A stretch of 64,000 nt of DNA from Gracilibacillus salinarum. GTDB taxonomy: Bacteria; Bacillota; Bacilli; Bacillales; Amphibacillaceae. The stretch spans positions 1,178,001 through 1,242,000 of the forward strand of contig NZ_CP095071.1 of NCBI RefSeq assembly GCF_022919575.1, read 5' to 3'. The translations under genes and the position numbers were made by a program. The notes under the pieces were generated by a model. That model had not been told where the DNA came from and searched no databases. It saw nothing but the letters and a program-made list of their open reading frames with translations. Shown one piece after another: positions 45,513-55,262 of this stretch (its first letter is position 1; each line of letters opens with the position of its first letter).

Positions 45513-45972
45513 TTATCATCCACTCCCGTCTAGCTTCTGCATAGCTTGTTGGCGTTTCAAATAAACGAACAAATTCTACTCTGCACTCGTTAGCATCATC
45601 GGCCAATGCTTCTTCCATTTTTTCGAATATCCAGACTACCATGTTCTCGGCTGTAGTATTCATCTTTGGTAAGGTTTCATTTAAGTAACGATGATCTAGA
45701 AAAACTTCTATTTGTTCCTTCCACATTTTCTTTATATCACCAAAATCTATGACAATACCAATTTCATTGACATAGCCACTTATACCAAAAATCACTTTAT
45801 ATGTATGTCCATGTAAATTTTTGCATTTACCTTCATAGCAATGGAGATGATGAGCAGCGTCAAATGTGAATTCTTTGCTAACCATCACGCGTTTACGATG
45901 ATATTTTAATTGTTCTCGCTTAATATCTTGATCTATTTTCTGTAATTCTTCTACAATTCGAAATCCAAACAT
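45505..45972 (-). CDS. queD: 6-carboxytetrahydropterin synthase QueD
   Basis: 155 residues. The zinc ligands are in FDAAHHLHCY and NLHGHTYKV, with the catalytic Cys of EGKCKNLHGH and DHRYLN plus PTAEN-like NTTAENM. It turns dihydroneopterin triphosphate into carboxytetrahydropterin. An N-terminal stretch of about 30 residues before VSKEFTFDAAHH is longer than in short QueD forms. It starts right after the queC stop. Confidence 0.96.
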   Translation of the reverse strand: MFGFRIVEELQKIDQDIKREQLKYHRKRVMVSKEFTFDAAHHLHCYEGKCKNLHGHTYKVIFGISGYVNEIGIVIDFGDIKKMWKEQIEVFLDHRYLNETLPKMNTTAENMVVWIFEKMEEALADDANECRVEFVRLFETPTSYAEARREWMISE

Positions 45973-46641
45973 TTATTTATTCACTCCATCTGTCGATTGC
46001 AAATATTTATCTAAACCTCTCTGTCTTAATTGACAGGCTGGACATTCACCACAGCCACTGCCTTTAATACCATTATAGCAAGTTAATGTTCTTTCACGGA
46101 TATATTCCAATACATGTAATTGATCGGCCAGCTCCCATGTTGCTGCCTTATCGAGCCACATTAACGGCGTATGGATGACAAATTGATCATCCATCGATAA
46201 GTTAAGTGTTACATTTAAAGACTTCACAAAGACATCACGACAGTCCGGATATCCGCTGAAATCTGTCTCACAAACCCCTGTCACAATATGCTTAGCATCT
46301 ATCTGTTTAGCAAGAATCGCGGCAAAGGATAAAAATAACAGGTTACGACCAGGTACAAACGTATTCGGCAAATCTTCTCCCGTCTCATTGGAAACCTCTA
46401 TTTCATTTCTCGTAAGTGCATTAGGTGCTAATTGATTGAGTAACGCCATGTCTAAGACATGATGTGTTAAACCTTGCTCGTTAGCAATCTCTTTCGCAAT
46501 CTCTATTTCAGCATGATGTCGCTGTTGGTAATCAAAAGTAACCAACTCCACATGATCAAATTGTTTCATAGCCCAAAACAAACAAGTTGTACTATCTTGT
46601 CCCCCACTGAACACAACTACTGCTCGATTATTTTTTTCCAT
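45973..46641 (-). CDS. queC: 7-cyano-7-deazaguanine synthase QueC
   Basis: 222 residues. PP-loop [17 protein letters not shown] (8-24), [14 protein letters not shown] and the zinc site [17 protein letters not shown] near the end (about 191-207). It makes preQ0 with ATP and ammonia. It is the first gene behind the preQ1 riboswitch and has AAAGGGG before the ATG. queF is not in the window. Confidence 0.98.
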   Translation of the reverse strand: MEKNNRAVVVFSGGQDSTTCLFWAMKQFDHVELVTFDYQQRHHAEIEIAKEIANEQGLTHHVLDMALLNQLAPNALTRNEIEVSNETGEDLPNTFVPGRNLLFLSFAAILAKQIDAKHIVTGVCETDFSGYPDCRDVFVKSLNVTLNLSMDDQFVIHTPLMWLDKAATWELADQLHVLEYIRERTLTCYNGIKGSGCGECPACQLRQRGLDKYLQSTDGVNK

Positions 46642-46689
46642 AAAAAAATCCCCTTTCTATTAAAAGAGAGAATAATACACCCCTAAACA

Positions 46690-46722
46690 ATAAAAAAATC
46701 ATACCTAAGGCAGGTATGATTC
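46690..46722 (-). terminator. preQ1 riboswitch terminator
   Basis: AATCATACCT and AGGTATGATTTTTTTATT form the off-state hairpin directly after the aptamer. Confidence 0.9.
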
Positions 46723-46723
46723 T

Positions 46724-46759
46724 CCTTAGTTTTTTATAGAGGGTGTAGCTAGAACCTCT
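46724..46759 (-). promoter_or_regulatory. preQ1-I riboswitch
   Basis: The minus strand reads AGAGGTTCTAGCTACACCCT and then CTATAAAAAACTAAGG: the P1 hairpin with conserved loop and A-rich tail of the class I preQ1 aptamer. It regulates queCDE. Confidence 0.96.
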
Positions 46760-46822
46760 CCTGAATCCTCAGATTTCTATAGTATTTAGTAATTAGTATA
46801 ACATAGAAAAATAATTGACACA

Positions 46823-47575
46823 TTACATAAGATAAAATCGTTTAATAGCACTTTGTACACTATTCACTTTTCGAATGGATGAGAACCCTTCATACCCATT
46901 GACCATTTGGACTTGGTTTGGAGATAAACCTGAGATCACCGGCTCAGGACCTAAAAGCTCCACCATTTGAATAAAGTCGGTCAGTTTCCGCAGCCCTTCA
47001 GCTTCCATTTCATCGACCGCAGTAAAATCTATGAGCAAGTGTTGATAATCTGATTGGTTTAGCTGTTGTAATAACCTGTCAGTCAGTACTTCCAGCTTTT
47101 CCTCTGTTAAATCTCCGAATAGCGGGATAAAGGCCAATCGTTCACTAAGCATAATTAACGGACCTGACAAATGATTGACCCGTTTCTGACTAGATTCTAA
47201 TGCCTCTTTTTTGTTGAGAAGATCTATATTTGTCTGATCTAATCGTCCTCGGAGATCACTTAGTTGTTCTGCTAATTTTTCAATATGATGATTCACTGGC
47301 TGACAGATAATTTGACCAGTTCCGTCCATCCAACTAATCGATACATCAAATGCAGCGAATGGATTTCCTTTTGTTTTGAGGTTCAATTCCACACTCTCTA
47401 TTTCTGCCGTAGGAGACAAAAAACGTTCCGCCTTTTCTTTACTACCCACGTCTACCAAAGATAAAAAATGATCACTATGAATAAAGATATCTTTTGCCTT
47501 TTGGGAAAGATCTAATATTGTATAATGCTGATCAATTTCGAAATAAGGTAATGGTAATGTCTTAACTTGCCCCAC
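46823..47575 (-). CDS. STAS-domain protein (RsbR-like) of the cobalamin operon
   Basis: 250 residues: a PAS-like N-terminal domain (about 8-95), a coiled-coil linker (HHIEKLAEQLSDLRGRLDQTNIDLLNKKEALES, about 96-128) and a C-terminal STAS domain (135-248) with LIDFTAVDEMEAEGLRKL in place of the phosphorylatable TSDI/S of RsbS-type proteins: the Ser/Thr site reads DEMEAEG. It overlaps the cobalamin gene by 14 nt. STAS partners pass a sensory signal to kinase or sigma factors; the target is not visible. Confidence 0.85.
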   Translation of the reverse strand: MGQVKTLPLPYFEIDQHYTILDLSQKAKDIFIHSDHFLSLVDVGSKEKAERFLSPTAEIESVELNLKTKGNPFAAFDVSISWMDGTGQIICQPVNHHIEKLAEQLSDLRGRLDQTNIDLLNKKEALESSQKRVNHLSGPLIMLSERLAFIPLFGDLTEEKLEVLTDRLLQQLNQSDYQHLLIDFTAVDEMEAEGLRKLTDFIQMVELLGPEPVISGLSPNQVQMVNGYEGFSSIRKVNSVQSAIKRFYLM

Positions 47576-48215
47576 CTATATCTACTCCTTTGTCTACACG
47601 GTCCAGCCAGTGGATGAAATCACGAATACTTGTACTAACATGTATCTTTTTTTTGTTAACATGTTGTTTTACATCGAGTATATTCGTTACTCTTCCTCCA
47701 ACCACAATCTCCGGTTGAAAAGAGAGGCTTTGAAAAGCATCTACATATTTTACCAGGGTGGGTATTCGGTGAACAATAGCTGCAGACATACCAATTACAT
47801 CTGGTTGCCACTCGGCCGCACTTTTTAACACATGTTGTAATGGAAGGTTTGCGCCAAATTGCCGGACATCCCATCCTTGATTCCTGGCTACTGCCGCTAT
47901 CATCTTCATTCCTAACGCATGCTGTTCTTCTTCGATACAGAAAAGCATCATCTTTCTGTCTTTCTTTGAAATCCCTTGTGGTTTTCGCTGATGAATATAT
48001 TGTGTTAAAGCATACTCACAAACACTGGTAGCCAAATGCTCATCTGCTACTGTTATTTTATTCTGCTGCCAAAGTTCTCCAATATATTGCATAGCAGGTG
48101 TAACCAAGTCAGCAAATACATCGATCACATCCGACTGTTGCGCGAAAAGATAGTCACACGCACTATTGTCGTCACCATCTAACAGCAACTTGGCGAATTG
48201 TTGATAATCCTGCAT
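47562..48215 (-). CDS. Cobalamin-binding sensor protein with CarH-type Wx9EH motif
   Basis: 217 residues: a helical B12-cap domain (1-80) and a Rossmann-like B12-binding domain (88-205). W49 followed by nine residues and E59-H60 gives the Wx9EH motif known from adenosylcobalamin photoreceptors (CarH). The lower-ligand motif is EQHALG (His 99). There is no MerR DNA-binding domain, and the residue after W49 is Gln, where CarH has the His that forms the light-state adduct. It likely senses light or cobalamin state and signals to the STAS protein, whose gene overlaps it. Family and motifs are seen; signalling is inference. Confidence 0.88.
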   Translation of the reverse strand: MQDYQQFAKLLLDGDDNSACDYLFAQQSDVIDVFADLVTPAMQYIGELWQQNKITVADEHLATSVCEYALTQYIHQRKPQGISKKDRKMMLFCIEEEQHALGMKMIAAVARNQGWDVRQFGANLPLQHVLKSAAEWQPDVIGMSAAIVHRIPTLVKYVDAFQSLSFQPEIVVGGRVTNILDVKQHVNKKKIHVSTSIRDFIHWLDRVDKGVDIGGAS

Positions 48216-48228
48216 GTGATCCTCCTCT

Positions 48229-48579
48229 TTAGTTACTTTCTCTTAATGTCTCGATTGCCTTTTCTAAACATAATTCATAGAACGTTAATTGATGATTGCC
48301 CATCCACTGTCTCAACACCTCGAAATTAAATTCGATATGTTCCGTTGACATACCTCTGGCAACTAATAATTCTTTCAGCCAATTTGTATAATCAATGAAT
48401 ATCATATGATTATTCAGTTGAAATGCCGTATCCAGGTGTTCTAAATGGTGCATATTATCTTCTCTGCACCTTTCCACCCCTGCTTCTCCATACTGTTCAA
48501 TTAGATTCGGGTAAGCTTGATAAATCTTTTCAACAGCGTCTTCGATTATTAATCGTTTATCAATTAGATCTCCACTCAT
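48229..48579 (-). CDS. Small helical protein resembling the N-terminal module of B12-sensor proteins
   Basis: 116 residues, all helical, no signal. VERCREDNMHHLEHLDTAFQLNNHMIFIDYTNWLKELLVARGM (about 35-77) resembles the 100-residue domain that sits before the B12-binding domain in long actinobacterial and cyanobacterial cobalamin sensors. Here it is a separate gene, 13 nt before the B12 gene and overlapping the monooxygenase gene by 4 nt. It is probably the third partner of the sensory complex. The similarity is from memory of the family pattern and not proved. Confidence 0.7.
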   Translation of the reverse strand: MSGDLIDKRLIIEDAVEKIYQAYPNLIEQYGEAGVERCREDNMHHLEHLDTAFQLNNHMIFIDYTNWLKELLVARGMSTEHIEFNFEVLRQWMGNHQLTFYELCLEKAIETLRESN

Positions 48580-48881
48580 TGTGCTACCACCTTATATTTA
48601 TATACTTTCGGAACAATATTCGCTAATTCCTTATCGGGATATTTCTTCTCAAGATCATGAATTCGCTGATATTCTTCGCTGGTAACCCAGTCAAGGTATG
48701 CTTGTTTCGATTCCCAGCTTATTTGCACTGTCAGTTCACCAGGCTTGCGATCATTTTGCAATAGCTGAAAATCTATAAAACCTGGCCACTTATCTACCAT
48801 TCTCGAACGCTTCTTATATATGTGAATAACTTCATCTGCTTTTTCGGCAGGTACATCAAAAATGGAATGTACAATATACAT
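48576..48881 (-). CDS. Antibiotic-biosynthesis-monooxygenase-fold protein (HmoA/IsdG-like)
   Basis: 101 residues, ferredoxin-like fold: MYIVHSIFDVPAEKADEV, KWPGFIDFQLLQND, LTVQISWESKQAYLDWVTSEEYQRIH. The Trp of KWPGF and the His of EYQRIH sit where heme-degrading HmoA/HmoB and IsdG have theirs. Heme breakdown is possible but the usual Asn is not obvious. It heads the four-gene operon, ATGA-coupled to the next gene. Confidence 0.85.
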   Translation of the reverse strand: MYIVHSIFDVPAEKADEVIHIYKKRSRMVDKWPGFIDFQLLQNDRKPGELTVQISWESKQAYLDWVTSEEYQRIHDLEKKYPDKELANIVPKVYKYKVVAQ

Positions 48882-48924
48882 AATTCGACTCCTTCTATAA
48901 AACTCACTACAATGTTACCATTTT

Positions 48925-48943
48925 ATCATCCGAGAACGATGAT
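48925..48943. promoter_or_regulatory. Possible operator of the cobalamin/STAS operon
   Basis: ATCATC-N7-GATGAT is a perfect 6-bp inverted repeat, 44 nt upstream of the first gene's start, in the likely promoter region. Confidence 0.35.
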
Positions 48944-49000
48944 TACTAGTTAAGCAATCCAACCAAATGTTACCGCTTACCTTTTTTTGCGTTTTTTGAT

Positions 49001-49029
49001 TTGACTTTTACCTCGAATTATATTATATT
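49001..49029 (+). promoter_or_regulatory. guaC promoter
   Basis: -35 TTGACT (49001-49006), 17-nt spacer, -10 TATATT (49024-49029): a housekeeping-type promoter about 60 nt before the guaC start. Confidence 0.65.
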
Positions 49030-49030
49030 A

Positions 49031-49078
49031 CTAAAGGCGAATGTTTGAGTAATGACAATAATTAAAGTTCGCCTTTAG
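49031..49078. promoter_or_regulatory. Inverted repeat before guaC, candidate PurR boxes or SD-masking hairpin
   Basis: CTAAAGGCGAA (49031-49041) and TTCGCCTTTAG (49068-49078) are perfect inverted 11-mers. The central CGAA/CGAAC agrees with the PurR box core AWWWCCGAACWWT (11 of 13 for the reverse box). The right arm also touches the AGGAG ribosome site, so an RNA hairpin is an alternative. Confidence 0.6.
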
Positions 49079-49089
49079 GAGTGAATTAC

Positions 49090-50064
49090 ATGGAAAATGT
49101 ATTTGATTACGAAGATATTCAACTAATTCCCGCAAAATGTATCGTGAACAGCAGAAGTGAATGTGATACTTCTGTTCAATTTGGAAAACATACATTCCGT
49201 TTACCAGTTGTCCCTGCAAATATGCAAACCATTATTGATGAAAACATTGCACTATATCTAGCAGAGAATGGTTACTTCTATATCATGCATCGATTTGAAC
49301 CTGAAACAAGAAAAGCTTTCATTCAAAAGATGCAAGAGAAAAACTTAATCAGTTCCATTAGTGTTGGTGTGAAAGAAGAAGAATATAGTTTTATTGAAGA
49401 ATTAGCAAACGAATCCTTGATTCCTGATTATATAACAATTGATATTGCTCACGGTCATTCGAACGCCGTGATTAACATGATACAGCATATTAAAAAACAC
49501 GTACCTGACAGCTTTGTCATTGCTGGAAATGTTGGTACACCTGAAGCTGTTCGTGAATTAGAAAATGCTGGTGCTGATGCAACGAAAGTTGGTATTGGAC
49601 CAGGTAAAGTATGTATTACCAAGGTAAAAACAGGCTTCGGTACAGGTGGATGGCAGCTGGCAGCCCTAAGATGGTGTGCAAAAGCAGCAACAAAACCCAT
49701 TATCGCTGATGGCGGTATTCGTACACACGGTGATATTGCCAAATCTGTTCGTTTTGGAGCTTCTATGGTTATGATTGGTTCATTATTCGCTGGTCATGAA
49801 GAATCACCTGGTATTACGGTCGAACAAGATGGTAAACTCTTCAAAGAATATTTCGGTTCCGCTTCTGAATTTCAAAAAGGTGAAAAGAAAAACGTCGAAG
49901 GTAAAAAAATCGTAGTTGCATATAAAGGAAATTTACAGGACACCTTAACAGAAATGGAACAAGACCTGCAATCTTCTATTTCCTACGCAGGTGGAACTTC
50001 ACTTAAAGCGATCGGAACTGTTGATTACGTTGTTGTGAAGAACTCCATTTTCAATGGGGATTGA
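49090..50064 (+). CDS. guaC: GMP reductase
   Basis: 324 residues from the ATG 8 nt after AGGAG; a GTG nine bases before is inside the ribosome site. IMPDH/GMPR barrel: [13 protein letters not shown] at the start, [21 protein letters not shown]... with [11 protein letters not shown] (catalytic Cys loop, about 169-179), [13 protein letters not shown] and the flexible flap [12 protein letters not shown]. Converts GMP to IMP with NADPH. No CBS insert, as for GMP reductases of this short class. Confidence 0.97.
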   Translation: MENVFDYEDIQLIPAKCIVNSRSECDTSVQFGKHTFRLPVVPANMQTIIDENIALYLAENGYFYIMHRFEPETRKAFIQKMQEKNLISSISVGVKEEEYSFIEELANESLIPDYITIDIAHGHSNAVINMIQHIKKHVPDSFVIAGNVGTPEAVRELENAGADATKVGIGPGKVCITKVKTGFGTGGWQLAALRWCAKAATKPIIADGGIRTHGDIAKSVRFGASMVMIGSLFAGHEESPGITVEQDGKLFKEYFGSASEFQKGEKKNVEGKKIVVAYKGNLQDTLTEMEQDLQSSISYAGGTSLKAIGTVDYVVVKNSIFNGD

Positions 50065-50094
50065 GTCGAATAACAAAGCTATTTAGTTCAATTA

Positions 50095-50136
50095 AAGCCG
50101 AGCATAACGCGATGGATGTTATATTCGGCTTTTTTA
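50095..50136 (+). terminator. guaC terminator
   Basis: AAAGCCGAGCATAAC and GTTATATTCGGCTTTTTTA pair as a stem with T-run. The remaining gap to 50373 shows nothing else. Confidence 0.9.
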
Positions 50137-50373
50137 TGGAAAATGGTAATAGTATAGAACGGTTATAGATACCGTTCCAAAGGCACCAATTGTACAAACC
50201 ATTCATAGCAGCAGAGCGCTTATCCTTTCTGACAAAAACAACTCAAGCTTGTTAACCTGAGGTTAGTTTCACATTCTGACCTTCTCTATTCAAAACATGA
50301 TGAAGACAATACACAAGACATCCATTCATTACTCTAGTATGATAATTGTATAAAAAAAGTTAGGGGACATACT

Positions 50374-51234
50374 ATGAAATTAATCGCAACAGACTTAGAT
50401 GGAACGTTACTGAATGATCTACATGAAATTAGCAAAGAAAACATCGAAGCAATTCAATTGGCAAAAGAAAATGGTGTAGAAGTTATTGTCGCCACCGGAA
50501 GATCTTATAATGCAGCCAAGAAACCGTTAGAAAGCGCCGGCCTGTCATGTCCAATCATTTGTCTTAACGGGGCCAAGGTGCATAACAAAGCTGGGGAAGT
50601 TCTATCAACTGCCCCATTAGATAAAGGGATTTGCAAGGTCATTCAACAAGCCTGCGAAGCTCAAGGTATTTATTTTGAAGTATTTACGAATCAGGGGGGA
50701 TTCTCTAAAAGCCGTGATCAATTCATTGAAGTTATGGTGGATATTAACAAATCTGCATTCCCTAACCTTGATACCGACGCATTACGAAAGCGTGCGACAG
50801 ACCGCTTTCAAGAAGAAGAGATGATCATGACAGATGATTTTGAAACATTGTTTAATCGTTCTGACATAGAGATTTATAAAGTTTTAGCTTTCTCATTAGA
50901 ACAAAAGAATTTAGATAAAGTGGCAAATCAATTACAAGGGGAACAGACACTTACCATTACTTCCTCAGGCCACTCCAACTTGGAATTTAACGATGTCAAC
51001 GCCCAAAAAGGATTAGCCTTACAAACCTACGCTGAACAGATAAACGTTGATTTGGAGGAGATAATGGCTATCGGGGATAATTATAATGATTTGTCCATGC
51101 TAAAGATGGCTGGTCGTGGTGTAGCGATGGGCAATGCTGATGATGACATAAAAAAAGCTTGCACACATACAACCAAATCTAATCTGGAAAATGGCGTCGG
51201 CTTTGCTATAAAAGAAATGCTTGCTGAACAGTGA
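50374..51234 (+). CDS. Cof-type HAD-IIB phosphatase
   Basis: 286 residues. HAD motif I DLDGTLLN (7-14), motif II VATGRS (42-47), the C2 cap (85-195) and motifs III/IV with Lys of NAQKGLAL and GDNYNDLSM. Family members dephosphorylate sugar phosphates or flavin and PLP intermediates; the substrate is not readable. Start preceded by AGGGGAC. Monocistronic. Confidence 0.95.
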   Translation: MKLIATDLDGTLLNDLHEISKENIEAIQLAKENGVEVIVATGRSYNAAKKPLESAGLSCPIICLNGAKVHNKAGEVLSTAPLDKGICKVIQQACEAQGIYFEVFTNQGGFSKSRDQFIEVMVDINKSAFPNLDTDALRKRATDRFQEEEMIMTDDFETLFNRSDIEIYKVLAFSLEQKNLDKVANQLQGEQTLTITSSGHSNLEFNDVNAQKGLALQTYAEQINVDLEEIMAIGDNYNDLSMLKMAGRGVAMGNADDDIKKACTHTTKSNLENGVGFAIKEMLAEQ

Positions 51235-51253
51235 AGGACAAAGTCAGATTTTA

Positions 51254-51422
51254 AATATATGGATTATGTAAAGTAGATCGGTCTTATCGTGGTGATGTTG
51301 ATAGATATCATCTGCATAGTAAAGCTCCGAAAATATACTCCGCGTCCTGCGGGGTAGTTTGACGGATCGGTACCCAGCACATGATACAAACACTACACAG
51401 TTAACATACTCCATATTAAGGG
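51254..51422. repeat. Intergenic repeat family copy R4 (deleted)
   Basis: ATATATGGATTATGTAAAG at the left and TTAACATACTCCATATTAAG at the right are decayed terminal repeats. Only CTCCGCGTCCTGCGGGG of the modules remains, joined as in R1. The flank TGTTGTGACGACACTTATA follows at 51450-51468. Confidence 0.75.
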
Positions 51423-51486
51423 AACGTAACTTCATGTTCCAGATAAATCCTGTTGTGACGACACTTATATTTTCTCGACTGATGAT

Positions 51487-51519
51487 AAAAAGCTGAACCA
51501 AATCAATGGTTCAGCTTCT
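51487..51519 (-). terminator. copZ terminator
   Basis: AAGCTGAACCATTG and GGTTCAGCTTTTTA pair with T-run on the minus strand. Confidence 0.85.
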
Positions 51520-51522
51520 TCT

Positions 51523-51729
51523 TTATTGTATATCATATCCTTGTTCTTCAATGGCATCTTCCATGGCTTCTACACTTACCTCTTTTTCATCAAAAGATAC
51601 GTCCACTGTCCCTTTATCAAGGTCAACCTCTGCTGTGGTAATACCTTTTAATTCCGTTAAAGCCCCTTCCACAGAAGCTTTACAATGACCACATGTCATT
51701 CCTTGTACTTGCAATGTTGTTTGTTCCAT
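51523..51729 (-). CDS. copZ: Copper chaperone CopZ
   Basis: 68 residues, a single heavy-metal-associated domain. The copper site is GMTCGHCKASVEGAL (10-24), with a GTVDVSFDE second strand. It hands Cu(I) to the CopA ATPase, whose gene is 24 nt upstream. Gene order csoR-copA-copZ on one strand is the standard copper-efflux operon. Confidence 0.97.
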   Translation of the reverse strand: MEQTTLQVQGMTCGHCKASVEGALTELKGITTAEVDLDKGTVDVSFDEKEVSVEAMEDAIEEQGYDIQ

Positions 51730-51753
51730 TAATTATCTCTCCTTATTACGAAA

Positions 51754-54138
51754 TTAAATTTTTACTCGTTTTAGTCGAAGTGCATTCGTCACTACACTGA
51801 CGGAACTGAATGCCATGGCTGCGCCTGCAATCCATGGCGCTAAAATGCCAGCAGCTGCAATCGGTATCCCGGCACTGTTGTAGGCAAATGCCCAAAATAG
51901 ATTTTGCTTTATGTTGCGAATCGTTGCATGGCTCAGATGAACAGCTTTTGGAAGTAATAATAAGTCACCGCCAAGGATGGTAACATCTGCAGCTTCTATC
52001 GCGACTTCAGTACCTGTTCCAATTGCAATACCGATGTCCGCAACTACTAATGCAGGTGCATCATTTATACCGTCCCCTACCATTGCAACGGATTTACCTG
52101 ATAACTGTACTTCTTTCACTTTCTCAGCCTTTTGCTCAGGTAAGACTTCTGCAAATACGTGCTCAATGCCAAGCTGATCAGCAATTGCCTTAGCTGTCGT
52201 CTGATTATCACCTGTAAGCATCATGACTTCTAATCCTTGTGCATGCAGACTGTCAATCGCTTCTGACGCCGAGTCTTTTACTGTATCAGCAACAGCGATT
52301 ACGCCTGTTAAGGAACCATTAATTGCAATGAGCATCGCCGTTTTTCCATTGGTTTCATATTTCTTTACAGTATCGTCCAACGAATCAATCGGAATACCAT
52401 TTTCCTCTAACCATTTTCGATTTCCTGCCAATATTTTTTTCGTTTCTATTTCCGCTTGGATACCTCTTCCTGGTATCGCCTCAAAAGAATCCAGCTCAGA
52501 TAAGGTTACATTTTGCTGGTTGGCATAACTTACTATTGCCTCTGCTAAAGGATGTTCAGAGTAATATTCCGCACTTGCCAATAATTGCAATGTTTGGCGA
52601 TCACCTTGATAATCCGTCACTTCAGGTCGGCCATTGGTTAACGTACCTGTCTTATCAAATATAATTGCATCCAGTTGATGCGTTCGTTCCAGATGCTCTC
52701 CACCTTTAAAGAGAATTCCAAGCTCTGCTGCTTTTCCTGTCCCTACCATAATAGAAGTTGGCGTGGCTAAACCTAATGCACATGGACAAGCAATCACCAG
52801 TACCGCAATCATTGCCAGTAATGCTGGTTCTGTCTCACCCGGCGTAATAAATAGTAACCAAATGCCTAATGTCACGATAGCGATAGCCACGACGATTTGA
52901 ACAAAGTAACCTGCAATCACATCGGCCAACCTTTGTATTGGTGCTTTTGATCCCTGGGCATCTTCCACTACTTTAATGATGGAGGCTAACGCTGTGTCTT
53001 TCCCCACTTTTGTTGCCTCGATCGAAATCGATCCATGCTTATTAATGGTAGATCCGATCACGTTATCTGCACCGCTTTTTTCTACTGGAATCGACTCACC
53101 AGTTATCATCGACTCATCGATAGATGTATGCCCTTTGATAATGGTACCGTCCACAGGTATTTTTTCGCCTGGTTTCACGACGATATGATCCCCAACCACT
53201 ACTTCACTGACTGAAATCATTTGTTCTTTATTTCCTCTAATAACTCTTGCTTCCTTTGCCTGCAATTCCAGCAAGGATTTAAGAGCAGTCGTCGTCTTGC
53301 TCTTTGCCGCTGTTTCTAAGTATTTCCCTAATAGAATTAAGGTAATAATCACGGCACTCGTTTCAAAGTAAAGATGTGGTTCATATTGTGAGTTTCTCAA
53401 CGTCTGTATGGTTTCATACAAACTGTAAAAATAGGCTACGCTTGTTCCCAATGCCACCAGCACATCCATGTTCGCCGTTTTATTACGAAGATTTTTATAG
53501 GCTCCTCGATAAAAACGCCAGCCTATGAAAAATTGGACAGGAGTGGCAAGGACTAATTGAAACCATGGATTCATTAATATACCTGGTAAAGGTATATTAA
53601 ATAAATGAACCAGCATCGTCGCGAATAGTGGCAAAGTCAATACAGCAGATAAAATTAATGTCATTTTTAATCGTTGTTGCGCTTTTTCTTTCTGCGAGTT
53701 TTGGTCATAATTGGTCTCTTTTAGATTTGCGTCATATCCTAGTTTCTGAATCCGACTGATCATATGAGCTGCATCCGTAACCGAAGGCTGGTATAGTACA
53801 GATGCACTTTCTGTTGCTAAATTGACTGTTGCTTTTTGAATACCTTGCTGTTTATTTAATACTTTCTCAATTCGATTGGCACATGCTGCACATGTCATGC
53901 CTTCAACTGCCAGATCTACCTGTTCCCACTTAACTCCATAACCTATTTTTTCGATTCTTGCTTGTATATCCTCGAAGCTAACTGTTTCAGGATTATAAGA
54001 AACGGCTGCTTGCTCCGTTGTCAAATTGACTTGAGCCTCTACTGTTTCCATTTTATTGAGTACTTTTTCAATTCGATTGGAGCAAGCCGCACATGTCATT
54101 CCAGTTATTGCGAAACGGAGCTCTTGTTTGTCAGACAT
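51754..54138 (-). CDS. copA: Copper-exporting P1B-type ATPase CopA
   Basis: 794 residues: two N-terminal metal domains with [10 protein letters not shown] (13-22) and [10 protein letters not shown] (80-89), eight membrane helices, actuator TGES (346-349), copper CPC (451-453), phosphorylation DKTGTLT (495-501), SEHP nucleotide-site His and hinge GDGINDAP. It exports Cu(I) across the cytoplasmic membrane. AGGGGGGGG precedes the start; the gene follows csoR by 15 nt. Confidence 0.98.
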   Translation of the reverse strand: MSDKQELRFAITGMTCAACSNRIEKVLNKMETVEAQVNLTTEQAAVSYNPETVSFEDIQARIEKIGYGVKWEQVDLAVEGMTCAACANRIEKVLNKQQGIQKATVNLATESASVLYQPSVTDAAHMISRIQKLGYDANLKETNYDQNSQKEKAQQRLKMTLILSAVLTLPLFATMLVHLFNIPLPGILMNPWFQLVLATPVQFFIGWRFYRGAYKNLRNKTANMDVLVALGTSVAYFYSLYETIQTLRNSQYEPHLYFETSAVIITLILLGKYLETAAKSKTTTALKSLLELQAKEARVIRGNKEQMISVSEVVVGDHIVVKPGEKIPVDGTIIKGHTSIDESMITGESIPVEKSGADNVIGSTINKHGSISIEATKVGKDTALASIIKVVEDAQGSKAPIQRLADVIAGYFVQIVVAIAIVTLGIWLLFITPGETEPALLAMIAVLVIACPCALGLATPTSIMVGTGKAAELGILFKGGEHLERTHQLDAIIFDKTGTLTNGRPEVTDYQGDRQTLQLLASAEYYSEHPLAEAIVSYANQQNVTLSELDSFEAIPGRGIQAEIETKKILAGNRKWLEENGIPIDSLDDTVKKYETNGKTAMLIAINGSLTGVIAVADTVKDSASEAIDSLHAQGLEVMMLTGDNQTTAKAIADQLGIEHVFAEVLPEQKAEKVKEVQLSGKSVAMVGDGINDAPALVVADIGIAIGTGTEVAIEAADVTILGGDLLLLPKAVHLSHATIRNIKQNLFWAFAYNSAGIPIAAAGILAPWIAGAAMAFSSVSVVTNALRLKRVKI

Positions 54139-54153
54139 GAACTTATCCCCCCC

Positions 54154-54456
54154 CTATTTAGAAAATTGCTTCATAACATCCATCAGTTCTTCAATCGTTT
54201 GATCGCCTTCACCAGAAAGTATGGCATCGCTGACACAATGTTTGATATGTCGTTCTGTGATCGAGAACCCAACCTTTTTTAGTGCAGCGTTGATTGCACT
54301 TATTTGCACGAGAATATCTACACAATAGCGATCCTCGTCGATCATTTTTTGTATACCCCTAACTTGTCCTTCTATACGTTTCAAACGGTTCACTACCGCT
54401 TGCTTTTCATCTTTAGTCCTTGGTTTGCTTGGGTGCTGATGCAACGAATCTGCCAT
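54154..54456 (-). CDS. csoR: Copper-sensing repressor CsoR
   Basis: 100 residues, helical. Copper ligands Cys 45, His 70 and Cys 74 (DRYCVDIL, RHIKHC) are all present, so it is a true Cu(I)-responsive CsoR and not RcnR or FrmR. It starts the csoR-copA-copZ operon and should repress it from the T/C-rich site upstream. Confidence 0.97.
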   Translation of the reverse strand: MADSLHQHPSKPRTKDEKQAVVNRLKRIEGQVRGIQKMIDEDRYCVDILVQISAINAALKKVGFSITERHIKHCVSDAILSGEGDQTIEELMDVMKQFSK

Positions 54457-54486
54457 ATACTCACATCCTTTGCGTTTATATTTATA

Positions 54487-54503
54487 CTATACCCCCCTAA
54501 TGT
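54487..54503. promoter_or_regulatory. Candidate CsoR operator
   Basis: CTATACCCCCCTAATG, 31 nt upstream of csoR, carries the run of C characteristic of CsoR sites (TACCCC..GGGGTA type), but the second half-site is weak. Confidence 0.4.
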
Positions 54504-54555
54504 ATTATTAGTCAAGTAAACAGTTTCTATATGGTTGGTTAGTGCTTTAATACTT

Positions 54556-55153
54556 CCTATAATATGGATTATGTAAAAAAAAGCTGTATTGCAGAATGGT
54601 CATTTTGATATTTTTTATCTGCTTAGCAAAGCTCCGGAAATATGCTCCGCGTCCTGTGGGCACGGCTTCAGCTAAATTTTGCAAGAAAATTCTTTTCTTA
54701 CAAAATTGGATCTTCAGCTCGCGCTGATTCCACGGGAGTCTCCGCATATTTCCTACGCTTAAGGAAGTGCTACAACGCAGGGAACAGCTAAAAGCAGTGG
54801 TTCTAGGCATTATGTTATTATTCATTCAATTCCTGTTATATATAGTGATGAGTGATCAATATGCTATCTCTTACAAACGTTGTGGAGTAACACTTCTAGC
54901 GCAGGCCAACCACGGAGACTCCCGCGGGACAGGCAGGTGCTGGAGATCCACAACGTCTGCACCTGCGTCTACTGGTAACGCTTCGAAGTAGGCTTTCTCG
55001 GTGCAAGGCAGCAATGAAGTAACGCAAGTAGTAGCCTAGCTTCAGCCGTGCCCCGCAGGACGCGGAGTGGTTGGATGGAGCGGTATCCTAGCACATTAAA
55101 TATCTCAATATGGATGCTCGGCTAGCTATGGCTGACGTAATCCATATTATAGG
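54556..55153. repeat. Intergenic repeat family copy R5 (full length)
   Basis: Terminal repeats CCTATAATATGGATTATGTA (54556-54575) and GACGTAATCCATATTATAGG (55134-55153). The module at 54640-54760 has a short palindrome (AATTTTGCAAGAAAA/TTTTCTTACAAAATT); that at 54900-55070 has the long insert. The R2 palindrome has other bases but the same pairing. The flank with TATGATTACTACTGTGACTG follows. Confidence 0.9.
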
Positions 55154-55216
55154 AATTCAACTTCATGCTCAATATGATTACTACTGTGACTGCTCTTTAT
55201 ACATTTTCGCTAATAA

Positions 55217-55246
55217 AAAAACTTGGTAAAATACCAAGTTTTTCGT
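55217..55246. terminator. Bidirectional terminator next to R5
   Basis: AAAAACTTGGTA and TACCAAGTTTTT pair as a perfect 12-bp stem, lying between repeat R5 and the SRAP gene end. Confidence 0.85.
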
Positions 55247-55262
55247 TTGGATTTGATGGTCT

